From Azotimanducus sp965220185 (lineage in GTDB: Bacteria; Pseudomonadota; Gammaproteobacteria; Pseudomonadales; Azotimanducaceae), in contig OZ244807.1 in the NCBI GenBank assembly GCA_965220185.1, positions 744,001 through 808,000 on the forward strand: DNA of 64,000 nt. The letters run 5' to 3'. Made by a program: the position numbers and the translations under genes. Every line of letters begins with the position of its first letter. The stretch's first letter is position 1. The notes under the pieces were generated by a model. That model did not search any database. It was not told the origin of the DNA and worked only from the letters and a program-made list of their open reading frames with translations. Shown piece by piece: positions 53,113-62,903 of this stretch.

Positions 53113-53769
53113 CCGAAGTGGTAGTAGTGTGCGAAGGGCGGACCGAAGAGACGTTTGTTCGGAGACTGATTTGCGAATCGCTTTCTGAGCGAGGGGTCTA
53201 TCTTCATCCTCGTCTGATTCCGACATCCGCGAGTGGAAAAGGCGGTGCGCTTACACCGGACTGGGTGCTGCGAAGTCCCCGCAACACGCTTCGGGAACGC
53301 GATGATGTGTACGTCTCGACTTTCTTCGACCTATATCGCCTGCGCCCCGATTTTCCCGGATACTCGCCTCGGCTTCGGAACATCAGTTCAATCGCGCAAG
53401 CTCAAAAGATAGAGCAATCTTTGCACCAAGCTGTGCTCGATCAGGCTGACTGTCTGCCCGAGCGTTTTCTGCCCCATATTCAGCCATACGAGTTTGAAGC
53501 CCTCTTGTTCTCTGACACAGATTGCTTTGCTGAGGTGAATCCCGAGTGGCGTTCTTTCGCCGCAGATTTAAGGTCAGCTCGACGCTCGGCAAGCACTCCG
53601 GAGGAAATCAATGATGGCACCAACACGCATCCCCGGCTACAAGAAGGCTTCGGATGGCAGCCTCGTGGCGGAGGCCATCGGACTTGGCAAGATTCGCTCC
53701 GAGTGTCAGCATTTCGACGCATGGTTATCGCGCATAGAAAATCTGGGGCCACTAGAACAAGGAAGTTAG
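53109..53769 (+). pseudogene. DUF4276 (RloB/TOPRIM-like) protein with C-terminal frameshift
   Basis: Starts with GTG at 53109, coupled to the ATPase. TEVVVVCEGRTEETFVRRLI is the TOPRIM-like E-G-x-T-E start and FLPHIQPYEFEALLFSD the DUF4276 centre. After PEEINDG (about 53616) the expected C-terminus appears only in the +1 frame (PGYKKASDGSLVAEAIGLGK and FDAWLSRIE), ending with TAG at 53767-53769, three bases before hsdR. So about ten codons were lost with a frameshift near 53617-53630. In the reading frame as it stands the protein runs on to 53789 with unrelated residues. Confidence 0.82.
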
Positions 53770-53772
53770 CCC

Positions 53773-55866
53773 GTGCCCCTAATCTCTGAGTCCCTCATAG
53801 AGGCAGCGGCGCTCGACTGGCTGCGCAAGGCTGGGTACACCGTTTTCAGTGGACCGGAGCTGCAACCGGCATCGCACTCTCTTCGGAAAAGTCACCGCGA
53901 GGTATGGCTTCCGTCGGCCCTGAATAGCTCTATCGCGAGGCTTAATCCAGCGCTACCCGAAGCGGTGCTCGACGAAGCTGCGCGCAAACTCGTCAAGCCG
54001 TCGGGCGCAACCATTGAAGCCAAGAATAGAGCTTTTCATCAAGCAGCTATTGACGGTATCACGGTCGAATACCGACACTCCAGCGGCGACATTCGCGGTG
54101 CGCAAGTCAAGGTGTTCGACTTTGACGACCCCGCCAACAACGACTGGATTGCCGTCAATCAGTTCACGGTTGAAGAGAGCGGGCACCGACGTCGCCCGGA
54201 CATCGTATTGTTTGTCAACGGATTACCCCTTGTGGTCATTGAACTCAAGCGCCCAGGCGATGAGCAGGCCACCATTACGTCGGCATACCGTCAACTACAG
54301 ACCTACAAAACGCAAATTCCATCGCTGTTTCAGTTCAACGCAGCGCTGGCGACATCCGATGGCACCAGCGCACGCATTGGCACGTTGACCGCTGGCCCCG
54401 AATGGTTCAAGCCTTGGCGAACCATTGATGGCGAAGAGCTCGCCCCCGTCTTCTACTCGGAACTACAGGTGCTCATTGAAGGCGCGTTTCATCCACGCCG
54501 ATTCCTGTCGCTGTTGCGAGACTTCCTCGTGTTCGAAGACGATGGCAGCGGCGTGCTGGTGAAGAAAATGGCGGGCTATCACCAGTTCCATGCGGTGCAA
54601 ACCGCCATCAAAGAGACGCTTCGGGCAGCCGAACTGAGAGACTCTTCATCGATTGGGGAGCAGCCGGGTCGATACGAGGCGGGCAGGCGAGCTGGCGGTG
54701 AATCTGGTGAACGGCGCATCGGCGTCGTCTGGCACACCCAAGGCGCGGGCAAAAGCCTGACGATGGCTTTCTACGCAGGCCGGATTATTCGTGAGCCCGC
54801 AATGGCGAATCCGACGGTTGTCGTGCTGACAGACCGCAACGACTTGGACGATCAACTCTTCGGCACGTTTTCGCATTGCGCTGATCTTTTGCGCCAGCCG
54901 CCGACTCAGGCGCTGAGTCGCGCCGACCTGCGAGCGAAACTTGCCGTCGAATCGGGCGGCGTTGTCTTCACCACTATTCAAAAGTTCTTCCCGGAAGAAC
55001 GGGGAGACCGGCATCCGCTGCTCTCCGACCGCCGCAACATTGTTGTGATCGCAGATGAGGCACACCGTAGCCAGTACGATTTCATCGACGGCTATGCGCG
55101 GCACATGCGCGATGCCCTGCCGAACGCATCGTTCATTGGCTTCACTGGCACGCCAATCGAACTCATCGACGCGAATACCCGCGCCGTGTTTGGGGACTAC
55201 ATCAGCGTCTACGACATTGCGCGTGCCGTCCAAGACGGTGCGACTGTCCCCATCTACTACGAGAGCCGACTCGCGAAGCTCGCACTCGACGAGAGCGCCC
55301 GCCCAAGCATTGACCAGGATTTTGAAGAGGCGACTGAGGGCGAGGAAGTCGAACGCAAGGAGCGGCTGAAATCAAAGTGGGCGCAGCTTGAGGCGGTGGT
55401 TGGCGCGAGGCAGCGCCTACGTCTTGTCGCGAAAGACATTGTCCGACATTTTGATGGCCGTGTTGAAGCCATGAGCGGCAAGGCGATGGTGGTCTGCATG
55501 AGTCGTCGCATCTGTGTTGATTTGTACGAGGAACTCGTCCTGTTGCGGCCCGAATGGCATAGCGAAGACGATACGCAAGGGCAAGTCAAGATCGTCATGA
55601 CGGGGTCGGCGTCAGACCCACTTGAGTGGCAAGGCCATATTCGCAACAAGGGAAAGCGCGAGGCGCTTGCCAAACGCTTTCGGGATGCGCAAGACCCGTT
55701 CCAGATGGTGCTTGTTCGTGACATGTGGCTCACCGGATTTGATGCGCCAAGCCTGCATACCATGTATGTGGACAAGCCGATGCGCGGGCATGGTCTCATG
55801 CAGGCCATTGCCCGTGTGAATCGCGTGTTCAGGGACAAGCCGGGCGGCCTTGTGGTGGATTACCTT
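53773..55866 (+). pseudogene. hsdR: Type I restriction enzyme R subunit, 5' part
   Basis: Codons 1-698 of an interrupted hsdR (GTG start at 53773). Nuclease region near residues 140-170 with RRPDIVLFVNGLPLVVIELK (PD-(D/E)xK), then the helicase motor: VVWHTQGAGKSLTMAFYAG (Walker A), VIADEAHRSQYDF, FIGFTGTPIE, VLVRDMWLTGFDAPSLHTM and RVNRVFRDKPGGLVVDYL. The frame is cut at codon ...DYL by a transposon whose target duplication ATTACCTT ends this part. Without the transposon it would read straight into 58674. Confidence 0.95.
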
Positions 55867-55887
55867 GGGAATTATATACTTGACTCC

Positions 55888-56655
55888 CTACCATTTTCCA
55901 AAGGTTTTCAGGGAATGCCCGTACATAACCACCATATCGTTATAGTCTGCTGACTCAAAGTCACAGTCTGCCAACAGACTTAAAACACGATCTTTGTTCA
56001 TATTAAATCGGACTTCTCCGTAATGATTCTCTGAGTCGTTCCGCATTTCCAGCTCTCCAACATTGAATCCGTTGTGTCGAAATAGAACCTTTTGGGCATC
56101 GTATTCGCCAGATGTCCGACCAGTAGAATTTACAACCTCAAAGCGGTCTGCCATAGCAGTGATAACGTCCTTGCTCCAATAGACATGGAATTTTCCGTCT
56201 TGAAGAATCGTCAGGTAATTTACTTCACCGCCGTTGAATATTGATTTATTCAGGAAGCCACGAAGTAACGCCTTGCGTTGGAACCTGTCCTTTAGCTCAC
56301 GCATCGGCGTTTTTAGTCGATCCTTTGATGCCGCCTCATTACCCCTATAATCCTCATGCCTTGGCGGGAAAGCATCTATACAGTGAATCAGTAGCTGCCC
56401 CACACCATTGAGCGATTGAAATCCGTCATCATCTAAGAATCGGCTCCGGCCATACAAGAATATCTGCCAGCGCTTTTTCCCAGACTTTACGGAATGCGCA
56501 TCGCCTGCTGGGTCTATAACATCCTTCTTCGCCTTGGGATCGCGGCTGTAATCGTCAGACAGACCAATAGCCAGCGCGAACAGCTTTGCGTCATCATGGC
56601 CAGCCTGTCGGTATCGTCTCGCAGCCTCCGGTGTGCTAGCTCTGGTGGCGTTCAT
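55888..56655 (-). CDS. Probable type II restriction endonuclease (transposon cargo)
   Basis: 255 aa. Candidate nuclease core: DVIDPAGDAHSVKSGKKRWQ then IFLYGRSRF, with the D...S-x-K arrangement near residues 45-75. No named family recognised. The start overlaps the methylase stop by four bases, so expression depends on it. The last codons run into the transposon end. Its role as restriction partner is inferred from this position, not from homology. Confidence 0.7.
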   Translation of the reverse strand: MNATRASTPEAARRYRQAGHDDAKLFALAIGLSDDYSRDPKAKKDVIDPAGDAHSVKSGKKRWQIFLYGRSRFLDDDGFQSLNGVGQLLIHCIDAFPPRHEDYRGNEAASKDRLKTPMRELKDRFQRKALLRGFLNKSIFNGGEVNYLTILQDGKFHVYWSKDVITAMADRFEVVNSTGRTSGEYDAQKVLFRHNGFNVGELEMRNDSENHYGEVRFNMNKDRVLSLLADCDFESADYNDMVVMYGHSLKTFGKW

Positions 56656-57656
56656 TCTGGGTACCGCCAGATGAGTAACTCATGCGATTTTTTGACGTGC
56701 GAGCCACCATTGAGCTTCTCCCTGTTTTCTCCTATGCGGGTATCGCCTTGGCCGAAGGTGTATTGCCATTCAGGAGACTCAATATTGCAGCCAGAGTACC
56801 AGTCTCGGATTACTTCGCAATCGTTGTAGGAGAGAATGAAGCCTGCCTTGTGGCTCAATAGGGCATCACGCAACAGATCATGCCGGAAACCCTTGTGATG
56901 AATCGGGAAGTTTCGATGCGGGTACATTCCGCAAAAAGTGTCGCCCTCATCAAGATGGTATGGAGGATCGCAGTAGAGGAAATCGTTCTTGTGCCTTTCA
57001 ATAGATTTTTCAAAGCTGGCACACTTTACCGACAAGCCGGGGGCGCGAAATTGCTCAACCTTGTCAACCATTTTCGGATATCGCCTATCGTCCAGGTACA
57101 CATCGGAAGGCCAGCCCAGAAAGTGAGGCCCGTAGGACGTGTTTGAATTGAAGTAGTAGTGCGCGGCCAGGTCGTAGCGGTCTAGTTTGTCTCCCTCCTT
57201 CCAGTGCCGCTCAAGCCGCTTTTTAACATGCGAAAATGTGCCCCTGTTCGGCTTGAAATATCGCAACCTACGAGCTAATGCGGCTGGGGAGGATAGTTGC
57301 ACCTGCCAGTATGTACAGAGAATATCGAACACATCATAAGCGTGTACCTCAATGCCGAGTTCCTTTGCCATGGCAATTTCAATAGATCCCCCTCCCATAA
57401 AAGGGGAGGCAACCTTTTTCACTGAATTCGGTAGCTTCTCCAATACCAGTCCAACGGCCAGACTTTTCCCGCCAGCATAGCGTAGCGGGGATGCCAAATA
57501 CCGCTTGTAGTCAAGCTTTCCAGTGCTTCGCAGACACTCCAAAAAATCTTCTTTCCGATCAGATGTTGGTGTCCCATTACCCCCCTTGTACCTGCCATAT
57601 CCGAATACCTGTTGCAGGTTGGATTCCAACCCATCCATATCTAGCGTCTGGGTCAT
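56652..57656 (-). CDS. DNA adenine methylase, Dam/D12 class (transposon cargo)
   Basis: 334 aa. D12-class N6-adenine methyltransferase: the SAM motif is in SPLRYAGGKSLAVGLVLEKL and VASPFMGGGSIEIAMAKEL, the catalytic DPPY in DFLYCDPPYHLDEGDTF, both at usual spacing; the target-recognition region lies between. A 50 residue N-terminal extension precedes the domain. It overlaps the transposase stop (ATGA) and the nuclease start. It would protect host DNA from the neighbouring nuclease. Confidence 0.93.
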   Translation of the reverse strand: MTQTLDMDGLESNLQQVFGYGRYKGGNGTPTSDRKEDFLECLRSTGKLDYKRYLASPLRYAGGKSLAVGLVLEKLPNSVKKVASPFMGGGSIEIAMAKELGIEVHAYDVFDILCTYWQVQLSSPAALARRLRYFKPNRGTFSHVKKRLERHWKEGDKLDRYDLAAHYYFNSNTSYGPHFLGWPSDVYLDDRRYPKMVDKVEQFRAPGLSVKCASFEKSIERHKNDFLYCDPPYHLDEGDTFCGMYPHRNFPIHHKGFRHDLLRDALLSHKAGFILSYNDCEVIRDWYSGCNIESPEWQYTFGQGDTRIGENREKLNGGSHVKKSHELLIWRYPE

Positions 57657-58588
57657 GCGGTAGCCTCCCTGTAGGTGACCCGCTTTCCGATCGCTTTTGA
57701 TAGCATTGCGTCTATTCTGTCGCGAGTGTGGACTCTTACGTTACCCTCATTCAGACGAAAGGTTGCCTCGTTGACGTAGCGATGAATATGCTTGGTGCTG
57801 GCATGGTGCCAGACACCATACAGTCCGCGCTTGAGTACCGCCCATACGCTCTCTATCCCGTTAGTATGAATATCGTTCGGGCCGACATATTCCCCCGCGC
57901 TATGATTAACAGTCTCATGCTCATACAGCAATCCGCCAGTGTGCTTGTATGCGCTGGCCTCATCGGTGTAAATCTTGGATCCAACCTCTACGCCTTGGTG
58001 AATCAGGTCGGTTACAGTGCGTTGGTCAACCTTCTCTACTGGCAAGGCGATTGTGTTGCCCCCACGCTGGCGCATTCCCATGATGGGTTGTTTGCCCACT
58101 GTGCCTCTACCAGCTTTTATCTTCTTGGAGATATGTTTGTTAGTTTCCTTTCCGCCGATATATGTTTCATCGGCTTCCACAATGCCACTCAACAATGTGC
58201 CGCTGCCATTGCCACAGGCTTCCCTAATTCGCACCTGCATGAACCATGCTGTCTTTTGTGTTACGCCAATCTGCTTGGACAGTTGCAGACTGGAAATACC
58301 CTTGCGCTCGGTAACAGTGAAGTAGATGGCGGCAATCCATTTATGAAGCGGAACCCTAGAACGCTCAAAGATAGTTCCTGTGCGGACCGTAAATTCTTCC
58401 CCGCAATCGTTACATCGGTAATATCCGATACGCTTTCCAGTGCGAGCCCAGATATTGTCTCCGGCACCACAATGGGGGCAGACAGGCTTTCCGTTCCAGC
58501 GATGCTCTTCGATGTAGCACCGTGCAGCCTCGTTGTTTGGAAACTTCTCAAACAGCTCGATTAGTGAAATAGTAACGTTGTCTTGCAT
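57653..58588 (-). CDS. IS1595-family transposase (ISXO2-like)
   Basis: 311 aa, intact. N-terminal zinc ribbon (CPHCGAGDN, YRCNDCGEEFTVRTGTIFE) followed by the ISXO2 DDE domain: VEADETYIGGKET, YTDEASAYKHTGG, and HTNGIESVWAVLKRGLYGVW with the third acidic residue. First gene of the element, 54 bp inside the right inverted repeat. The intact frame and perfect inverted repeats suggest recent transposition. Confidence 0.95.
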   Translation of the reverse strand: MQDNVTISLIELFEKFPNNEAARCYIEEHRWNGKPVCPHCGAGDNIWARTGKRIGYYRCNDCGEEFTVRTGTIFERSRVPLHKWIAAIYFTVTERKGISSLQLSKQIGVTQKTAWFMQVRIREACGNGSGTLLSGIVEADETYIGGKETNKHISKKIKAGRGTVGKQPIMGMRQRGGNTIALPVEKVDQRTVTDLIHQGVEVGSKIYTDEASAYKHTGGLLYEHETVNHSAGEYVGPNDIHTNGIESVWAVLKRGLYGVWHHASTKHIHRYVNEATFRLNEGNVRVHTRDRIDAMLSKAIGKRVTYREATA

Positions 58589-58673
58589 AGTGATCTCTTA
58601 GGATTGGCTATATAACGGGACAGATTATTACCCATTTAGGGCAGGGAGTCAAGTATATAATTCCCATTACCTT

Positions 58674-59723
58674 GGGCTTTCCAACGAACTCAAGCAGGCG
58701 CTCGCCACCTATACCGAAAGCGGCGGGACTGGCGAGACCGCGGTGAACAAGGATGAAGCCGTGGCGGTCATGTTGGAGAAGCACGAGGTGTGCATCGCGA
58801 TCCTGCACGGGTTTGACTATTCGAAGTGGGCAGCGGGCACACCCGCTGAACGGCTCGGACTGCTGCCTGCGGCGCAGGAGCACATCCTTGCGCAGGAAGA
58901 AGGAAAGGAGCGATTCGTTGCGGCGGTGAGGGATTTGTCGCGGGCGTTCGCGTTGGCGGTGCCAAGCGAGGAGACCGTGCGCATCCGTGACGATGTTGAA
59001 TTCATGCAGCACGTTCAAGCGGTCTTGGCCAAACGCGCACCGGCTGAAGCCAAGCCAGAAGAAGAACTCGACAAGGCGGTCCGCAGCATCATCTCGCGTG
59101 CGGTTGCGCCCGAAGGCGTCATCGATATATTCGCCGCCGCTGGATTGCAGAAACCCGATATCTCGATTTTGTCAGATGAGTTCTTGGCCGAGGTACGCGG
59201 CATGCCGCACCGCAACTTGGCGGTTGAACTGCTGCAAAAGCTCTTGAAGAGTGAACTTGCGAGCAGGCGGCGCAAGAATATCGTGCAAGCACGCTCATTT
59301 GCGGAAATGCTCGAAACGACAATCCGCCGCTATCAGAACCGATCAGTCGCAGCGGCGCAAGTGATAGAAGAACTGATCGAACTCGCGCGCGAAATTCGCG
59401 AAGCTGATGCGCGTGGCGAAGCGCTCGGATTATCGGGCGACGAAAAGGCGTTTTATGACGCTCTTGAAACTAATGACAGTGCGGTGCAGGTGCTCGGCGA
59501 CGAAACGCTGTGCGTGATCGCACGAGAGTTGGTCAGCACGGTTCGGGAGAACGTTACGATTGACTGGACACTGCGCGAAAGTGTTCGGGCGAATCTGCGG
59601 AGGCTGGTAAAGCGGGTGCTGCGCAAGCACGGGTATCCGCCGGATAAGCAGGAAGGCGCGACGCGGACCGTGTTGGAACAGGCGGAGGTGTTGTCGGAGG
59701 GGTGGGAAACAAAAGGCGCATAG
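58674..59723 (+). pseudogene. hsdR: Type I restriction enzyme R subunit, 3' part
   Basis: Continues the hsdR frame after the transposon target duplication: GLSNELKQALATYTESGG is the family segment that follows the VDYLG motif. The rest is the C-terminal helical domain (IELAREIREADARGEALGLS, ENVTIDWTLRESVRANLRRL) that contacts HsdM. Joined to the 5' part this gives a normal ~1,047 aa HsdR. An internal ATG at 58743 lets the fragment look like a separate gene. No hsdM or hsdS is in the window. Confidence 0.95.
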
Positions 59724-59763
59724 ATTTTGCTTCCGAGTGTGTTCATTCAAATTCGATAAGAAC

Positions 59764-60633
59764 TCATTTTGCGTTCAGATTCATTTTGAGAACATTCTCG
59801 TCAACGATTCTGCGAATGAGACCTGTCACTATCTTGTACAACTGTTTATTTTTTCGGTAGTCAGCCTCTGCAACGAACTTTGCCCGGTTTTGGGTCACAA
59901 GGTTTTCCGCAGTTTCCCTCTTTTGCTGCTCAACTTTAGTTATTCTCGTCCCTTTCTTGGGTGGGTAGACCGCTATTGAATAACCACCTTGATAATTGAG
60001 CGTTTTCATAGCGGGGACATCGGTCTCACCATCACCGATATAGATCATCCTCGAAAAAGGATTTGGTCTCTCGGTCCCAAGCATAAACTTATTGACATCT
60101 TCGCCATTCCAGCTATTTAAAACTCCCTTGTTGATTCGGTACAGGTACTGTGTCTTTGCCGTAAAATTCACCGAACGAGCAGCAAACTTCGGAACGTCGT
60201 TCGCATCGTAGCTGAATCCTGAAGCGAAGATGTGCTCGAAGTTATCCGCAATCTTCGAACCTTCTATCATTTCCAGCAAGCCGGACGAAATAACGAAGTG
60301 CTTGATTTTCGATCCAATCTTGCTGCCGTAATCATTAACAAGCCTAAACCAATCCTCGACGCCGGGAAAATAGTTGAGCTCTTCACCATCTGCCATTAAG
60401 CGCTGGCGAGTGAACCCAATGTCTTTATTACGAGCTTTCTCGACCATTAGCTGCATGTACGCCAGCACTTCATCCATGTCTTGGGACTTGGCCTCATCCT
60501 TCACTGATTTCCAGAACTTCTTCGAGGACAGACCAAGCTCTGGAATAAAACTGTTCTCCTGCATGTTGCCCCGGATCAACGTTCCGTCAAAGTCATAGCA
60601 AATGCAAATTTCAATCTTCTTAGATCTAGCCAC
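59764..60633 (-). CDS. HAD-superfamily hydrolase, phosphoserine-phosphatase-like
   Basis: 289 aa. HAD motif I CICYDFDGTLIRG at the N-terminus, motif II in HFVISSGLLEM, and motif III/IV MIYIGDGETDVPAMKTL. A cap inserts between motifs I and II. The substrate is unknown. HAD proteins of this type turn up next to type I restriction genes, so it may be island cargo rather than core metabolism. Base composition is slightly AT-richer than the adjoining receptor gene. Confidence 0.85.
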   Translation of the reverse strand: MARSKKIEICICYDFDGTLIRGNMQENSFIPELGLSSKKFWKSVKDEAKSQDMDEVLAYMQLMVEKARNKDIGFTRQRLMADGEELNYFPGVEDWFRLVNDYGSKIGSKIKHFVISSGLLEMIEGSKIADNFEHIFASGFSYDANDVPKFAARSVNFTAKTQYLYRINKGVLNSWNGEDVNKFMLGTERPNPFSRMIYIGDGETDVPAMKTLNYQGGYSIAVYPPKKGTRITKVEQQKRETAENLVTQNRAKFVAEADYRKNKQLYKIVTGLIRRIVDENVLKMNLNAK

Positions 60634-60672
60634 GATAATCTCAAGTTATATTCAACGCACCGCCGATAAATC

Positions 60673-62883
60673 TTACCACCGCACCAACAAATCCACCCCA
60701 TAGGTCCTCGGCAGCCCGTAATACGCAGGTGTCAAGCTCGCAAAAGATGGCCCAAAGTCGATCATGTTGGTGCGGTATTCCTCATCGCCGAGGTTCTGTA
60801 CCCACAGGCTCGCGCTGAAGCTCGTGTTGCCTCCAAAGCGCACATCACTCAACAGCAGGCGCACATCAGTCAGACCGTAATCGCCAACTTCGGTGGCGGG
60901 TGCCAAGGCGGAAGCTGCGCATGCCGGATTGGTGTCAGCAACAATCGGATAGGGATAGAGGTGGTAGTCGGAGATGTGGCTATGATCGATGATGACATCG
61001 AGTTGTCCCCACGAGCCTTTCAAGAGCGCGGCCTCGATGCCAAGGCTCAGGCTGCTTTCGGGTGCGTGCGGAAAGGCGCGGTTGTTCGCGACATCCACCG
61101 CACCACCACAATCAAGGAACTTGTCGTATTCACTGTCAAGGTAGCCGTAGCTCGCGCGCACGCGAATCTCCTCGGTAACGTTCAGCATGCCTTCGACCTC
61201 AATGCCTTGAATGACCGCTTCGCCAGCGTTGCGCACCGACGAGCCAGCCGCGCCTTCGGCGGTGAATACGGAAAGCTGCATGTCCGAGTGCTCGTTGCGG
61301 AACACGGCGGCGGCCGCGCGTAGGCGATTGTCGAGCCACAGTCCCTTGATGCCAGCCTCAATCGAGCGCACTGATTCCGAGCTATAGGGCCTGAGCGTCT
61401 CTTCCAAAGTCTGCGCCTCACCATTAAAGCCGCCGCTCTTGAAGCCTTCGGCATAGCGCAGGTACACGCTTACCGAATCGCGCAGGTCGTAACTCAGGCT
61501 CACCGTCGGTGTCAGGTCATCGAAACTGGTGTCGGCTTGGGTGCCAGCGGAAATGGTTCTCGGCTGACCTGGGCTGCCGAGTTCGCGCTCGATTTCCTTC
61601 TGCTCATCCGTGTAGCGAAGGCCAGCGGTGAGCGTGAGGGCCTCGCTGAGGTCGTAGTCAATTTGCGCGAACAGCGCCACGGCTTGCGTTTCAAAGCCGT
61701 AGCGGGACACGAAGGTTTGACCAAAAGGACCGAACACGCCGAAAAAGCGCTGCGGATTGTCGGTGAAGCCATCATCATTGAAGAGATAGGCGCCCGCCAC
61801 GAAATTGAGATTGCCGCTGCCGCCGAGAAGCTGAAGTTCCTGCGAGAAGGATTCGTAATCTGAGTGCCTTTGCGTGTACGCTACATCAAGCGGGGTGCCG
61901 TCGAGATCGAGGCCATCGGACCACGTGAGGTCGCGAAACGCGGTGATCGACTTGAGGCTCAATGTCTCGGAGAGATCAAGATCAAACGTCAGGACGTGTC
62001 CGCTGACTTCGGATTTCTCGAAAGAAGGGCCGTCAACCGAGGCGTTGTCCTCGCGCTTCTTTGAAACGAACCCCAAGATCGGCAGCATGAAGTCCGCGTC
62101 AAGGCGATGAAGCTGCGAATGGGTTGCGGCTTGGTCGGCTTCGCTGAAGTCAAAGCGGTAGGCAAGCGTCAAGTGGTCGCTCAAGTCCACATCGACTGCC
62201 GCGCGAAACGCGGTCCGGTCTATGTCGCCGAGCGCGTCCAGCGAAGATGCTGCGAGGGGCGCGGTATCGGCCACATCCACCCATCCGTCTCGCGTTTCGC
62301 TGCGGGCTGCGAGATTGACGCGCACGTTGCCGATTTCGGGCAGGCTGAAAGACGCCGCGAGTGTCTGCGCGCCGTAGTTGCCGATGCCCGCCTTCGCATA
62401 GCCACCAAGCTCACCGCTCGGCGCTTTGCTGACGATATTGATGCCGCCGGCGAGGGTGTTGCGACCATAGAGCGTGCCTTGCGGACCACGCAGCACTTCG
62501 ATTCGCTCGACCTCAACCACATCGAACACCGAGCCTTGCGTCTTGCCGATATACACGCCATCGAGATAGAGGCCGACGGTTGTTTCCCAAGTGAGCGCGG
62601 GATTGATGGTCACACCGCCTCGGATGGCGATTTGCGCCGCGGTGGAGTTGCCGGGCGTGTTGGTGATCTGTAGATTCGGCACGAGGCGGTCGATCTCGCC
62701 GATATTGGTGATGTCGCGGTTCTCGACATCGGCTTCACTGATCGCAGTGATGCTAAACGGCACTTCCAAGATGTTCTGTTCGCGCTTTTGCGCGGTGACA
62801 ACGATTTCCTCGATCGACTGTTGGGCAACGCCGGTTTGAAGTGCCGCCACCAAAGCGAGCGGCGCGAGCCAGATTTTGTTCAT
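60673..62883 (-). CDS. TonB-dependent receptor
   Basis: 736 aa from the ATG at 62883, which has a perfect ribosome site (GGAGG, six bases upstream); frames further upstream extend into unrelated sequence. Signal peptide LAPLALVAALQTGVA, TonB box region IEEIVVTAQKREQNILEVPF, plug (IRGGVTINPALTWETTVGLY, VLRGPQGTLYGRNTLAGGI), barrel, and a C-terminal GVDLLVRW. It differs from the three-copy array and has its own neighbour, an old-yellow-enzyme gene 20 bp upstream. Confidence 0.94.
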   Translation of the reverse strand: MNKIWLAPLALVAALQTGVAQQSIEEIVVTAQKREQNILEVPFSITAISEADVENRDITNIGEIDRLVPNLQITNTPGNSTAAQIAIRGGVTINPALTWETTVGLYLDGVYIGKTQGSVFDVVEVERIEVLRGPQGTLYGRNTLAGGINIVSKAPSGELGGYAKAGIGNYGAQTLAASFSLPEIGNVRVNLAARSETRDGWVDVADTAPLAASSLDALGDIDRTAFRAAVDVDLSDHLTLAYRFDFSEADQAATHSQLHRLDADFMLPILGFVSKKREDNASVDGPSFEKSEVSGHVLTFDLDLSETLSLKSITAFRDLTWSDGLDLDGTPLDVAYTQRHSDYESFSQELQLLGGSGNLNFVAGAYLFNDDGFTDNPQRFFGVFGPFGQTFVSRYGFETQAVALFAQIDYDLSEALTLTAGLRYTDEQKEIERELGSPGQPRTISAGTQADTSFDDLTPTVSLSYDLRDSVSVYLRYAEGFKSGGFNGEAQTLEETLRPYSSESVRSIEAGIKGLWLDNRLRAAAAVFRNEHSDMQLSVFTAEGAAGSSVRNAGEAVIQGIEVEGMLNVTEEIRVRASYGYLDSEYDKFLDCGGAVDVANNRAFPHAPESSLSLGIEAALLKGSWGQLDVIIDHSHISDYHLYPYPIVADTNPACAASALAPATEVGDYGLTDVRLLLSDVRFGGNTSFSASLWVQNLGDEEYRTNMIDFGPSFASLTPAYYGLPRTYGVDLLVRW

Positions 62884-62903
62884 TTTCAATTCCTCCGGAA
62901 AAA

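Larger units (their letters stand above)
55867..58665 (-). mobile_element. IS1595-family transposon carrying a methylase and a probable restriction enzyme
   Basis: 2,799 bp. Perfect 23 bp inverted repeats at 55867-55889 and 58643-58665 (GGGAATTATATACTTGAC at the start), with an 8 bp target duplication ATTACCTT at 55859-55866 and 58666-58673. The three genes run on the minus strand, transposase first, each overlapping the next by four bases (ATGA). The nuclease stop codon lies inside the left inverted repeat, so the element is fully packed. Excision restores the hsdR frame exactly. IS1595 elements are known to carry passenger genes; the cargo here is a methylase/nuclease pair. Confidence 0.95.

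Noticed and set aside
58743..59723. Separate 326 aa gene starting at an internal ATG
   Set aside because: It is the C-terminal part of hsdR separated by the transposon; the frame joins exactly across the target duplication.
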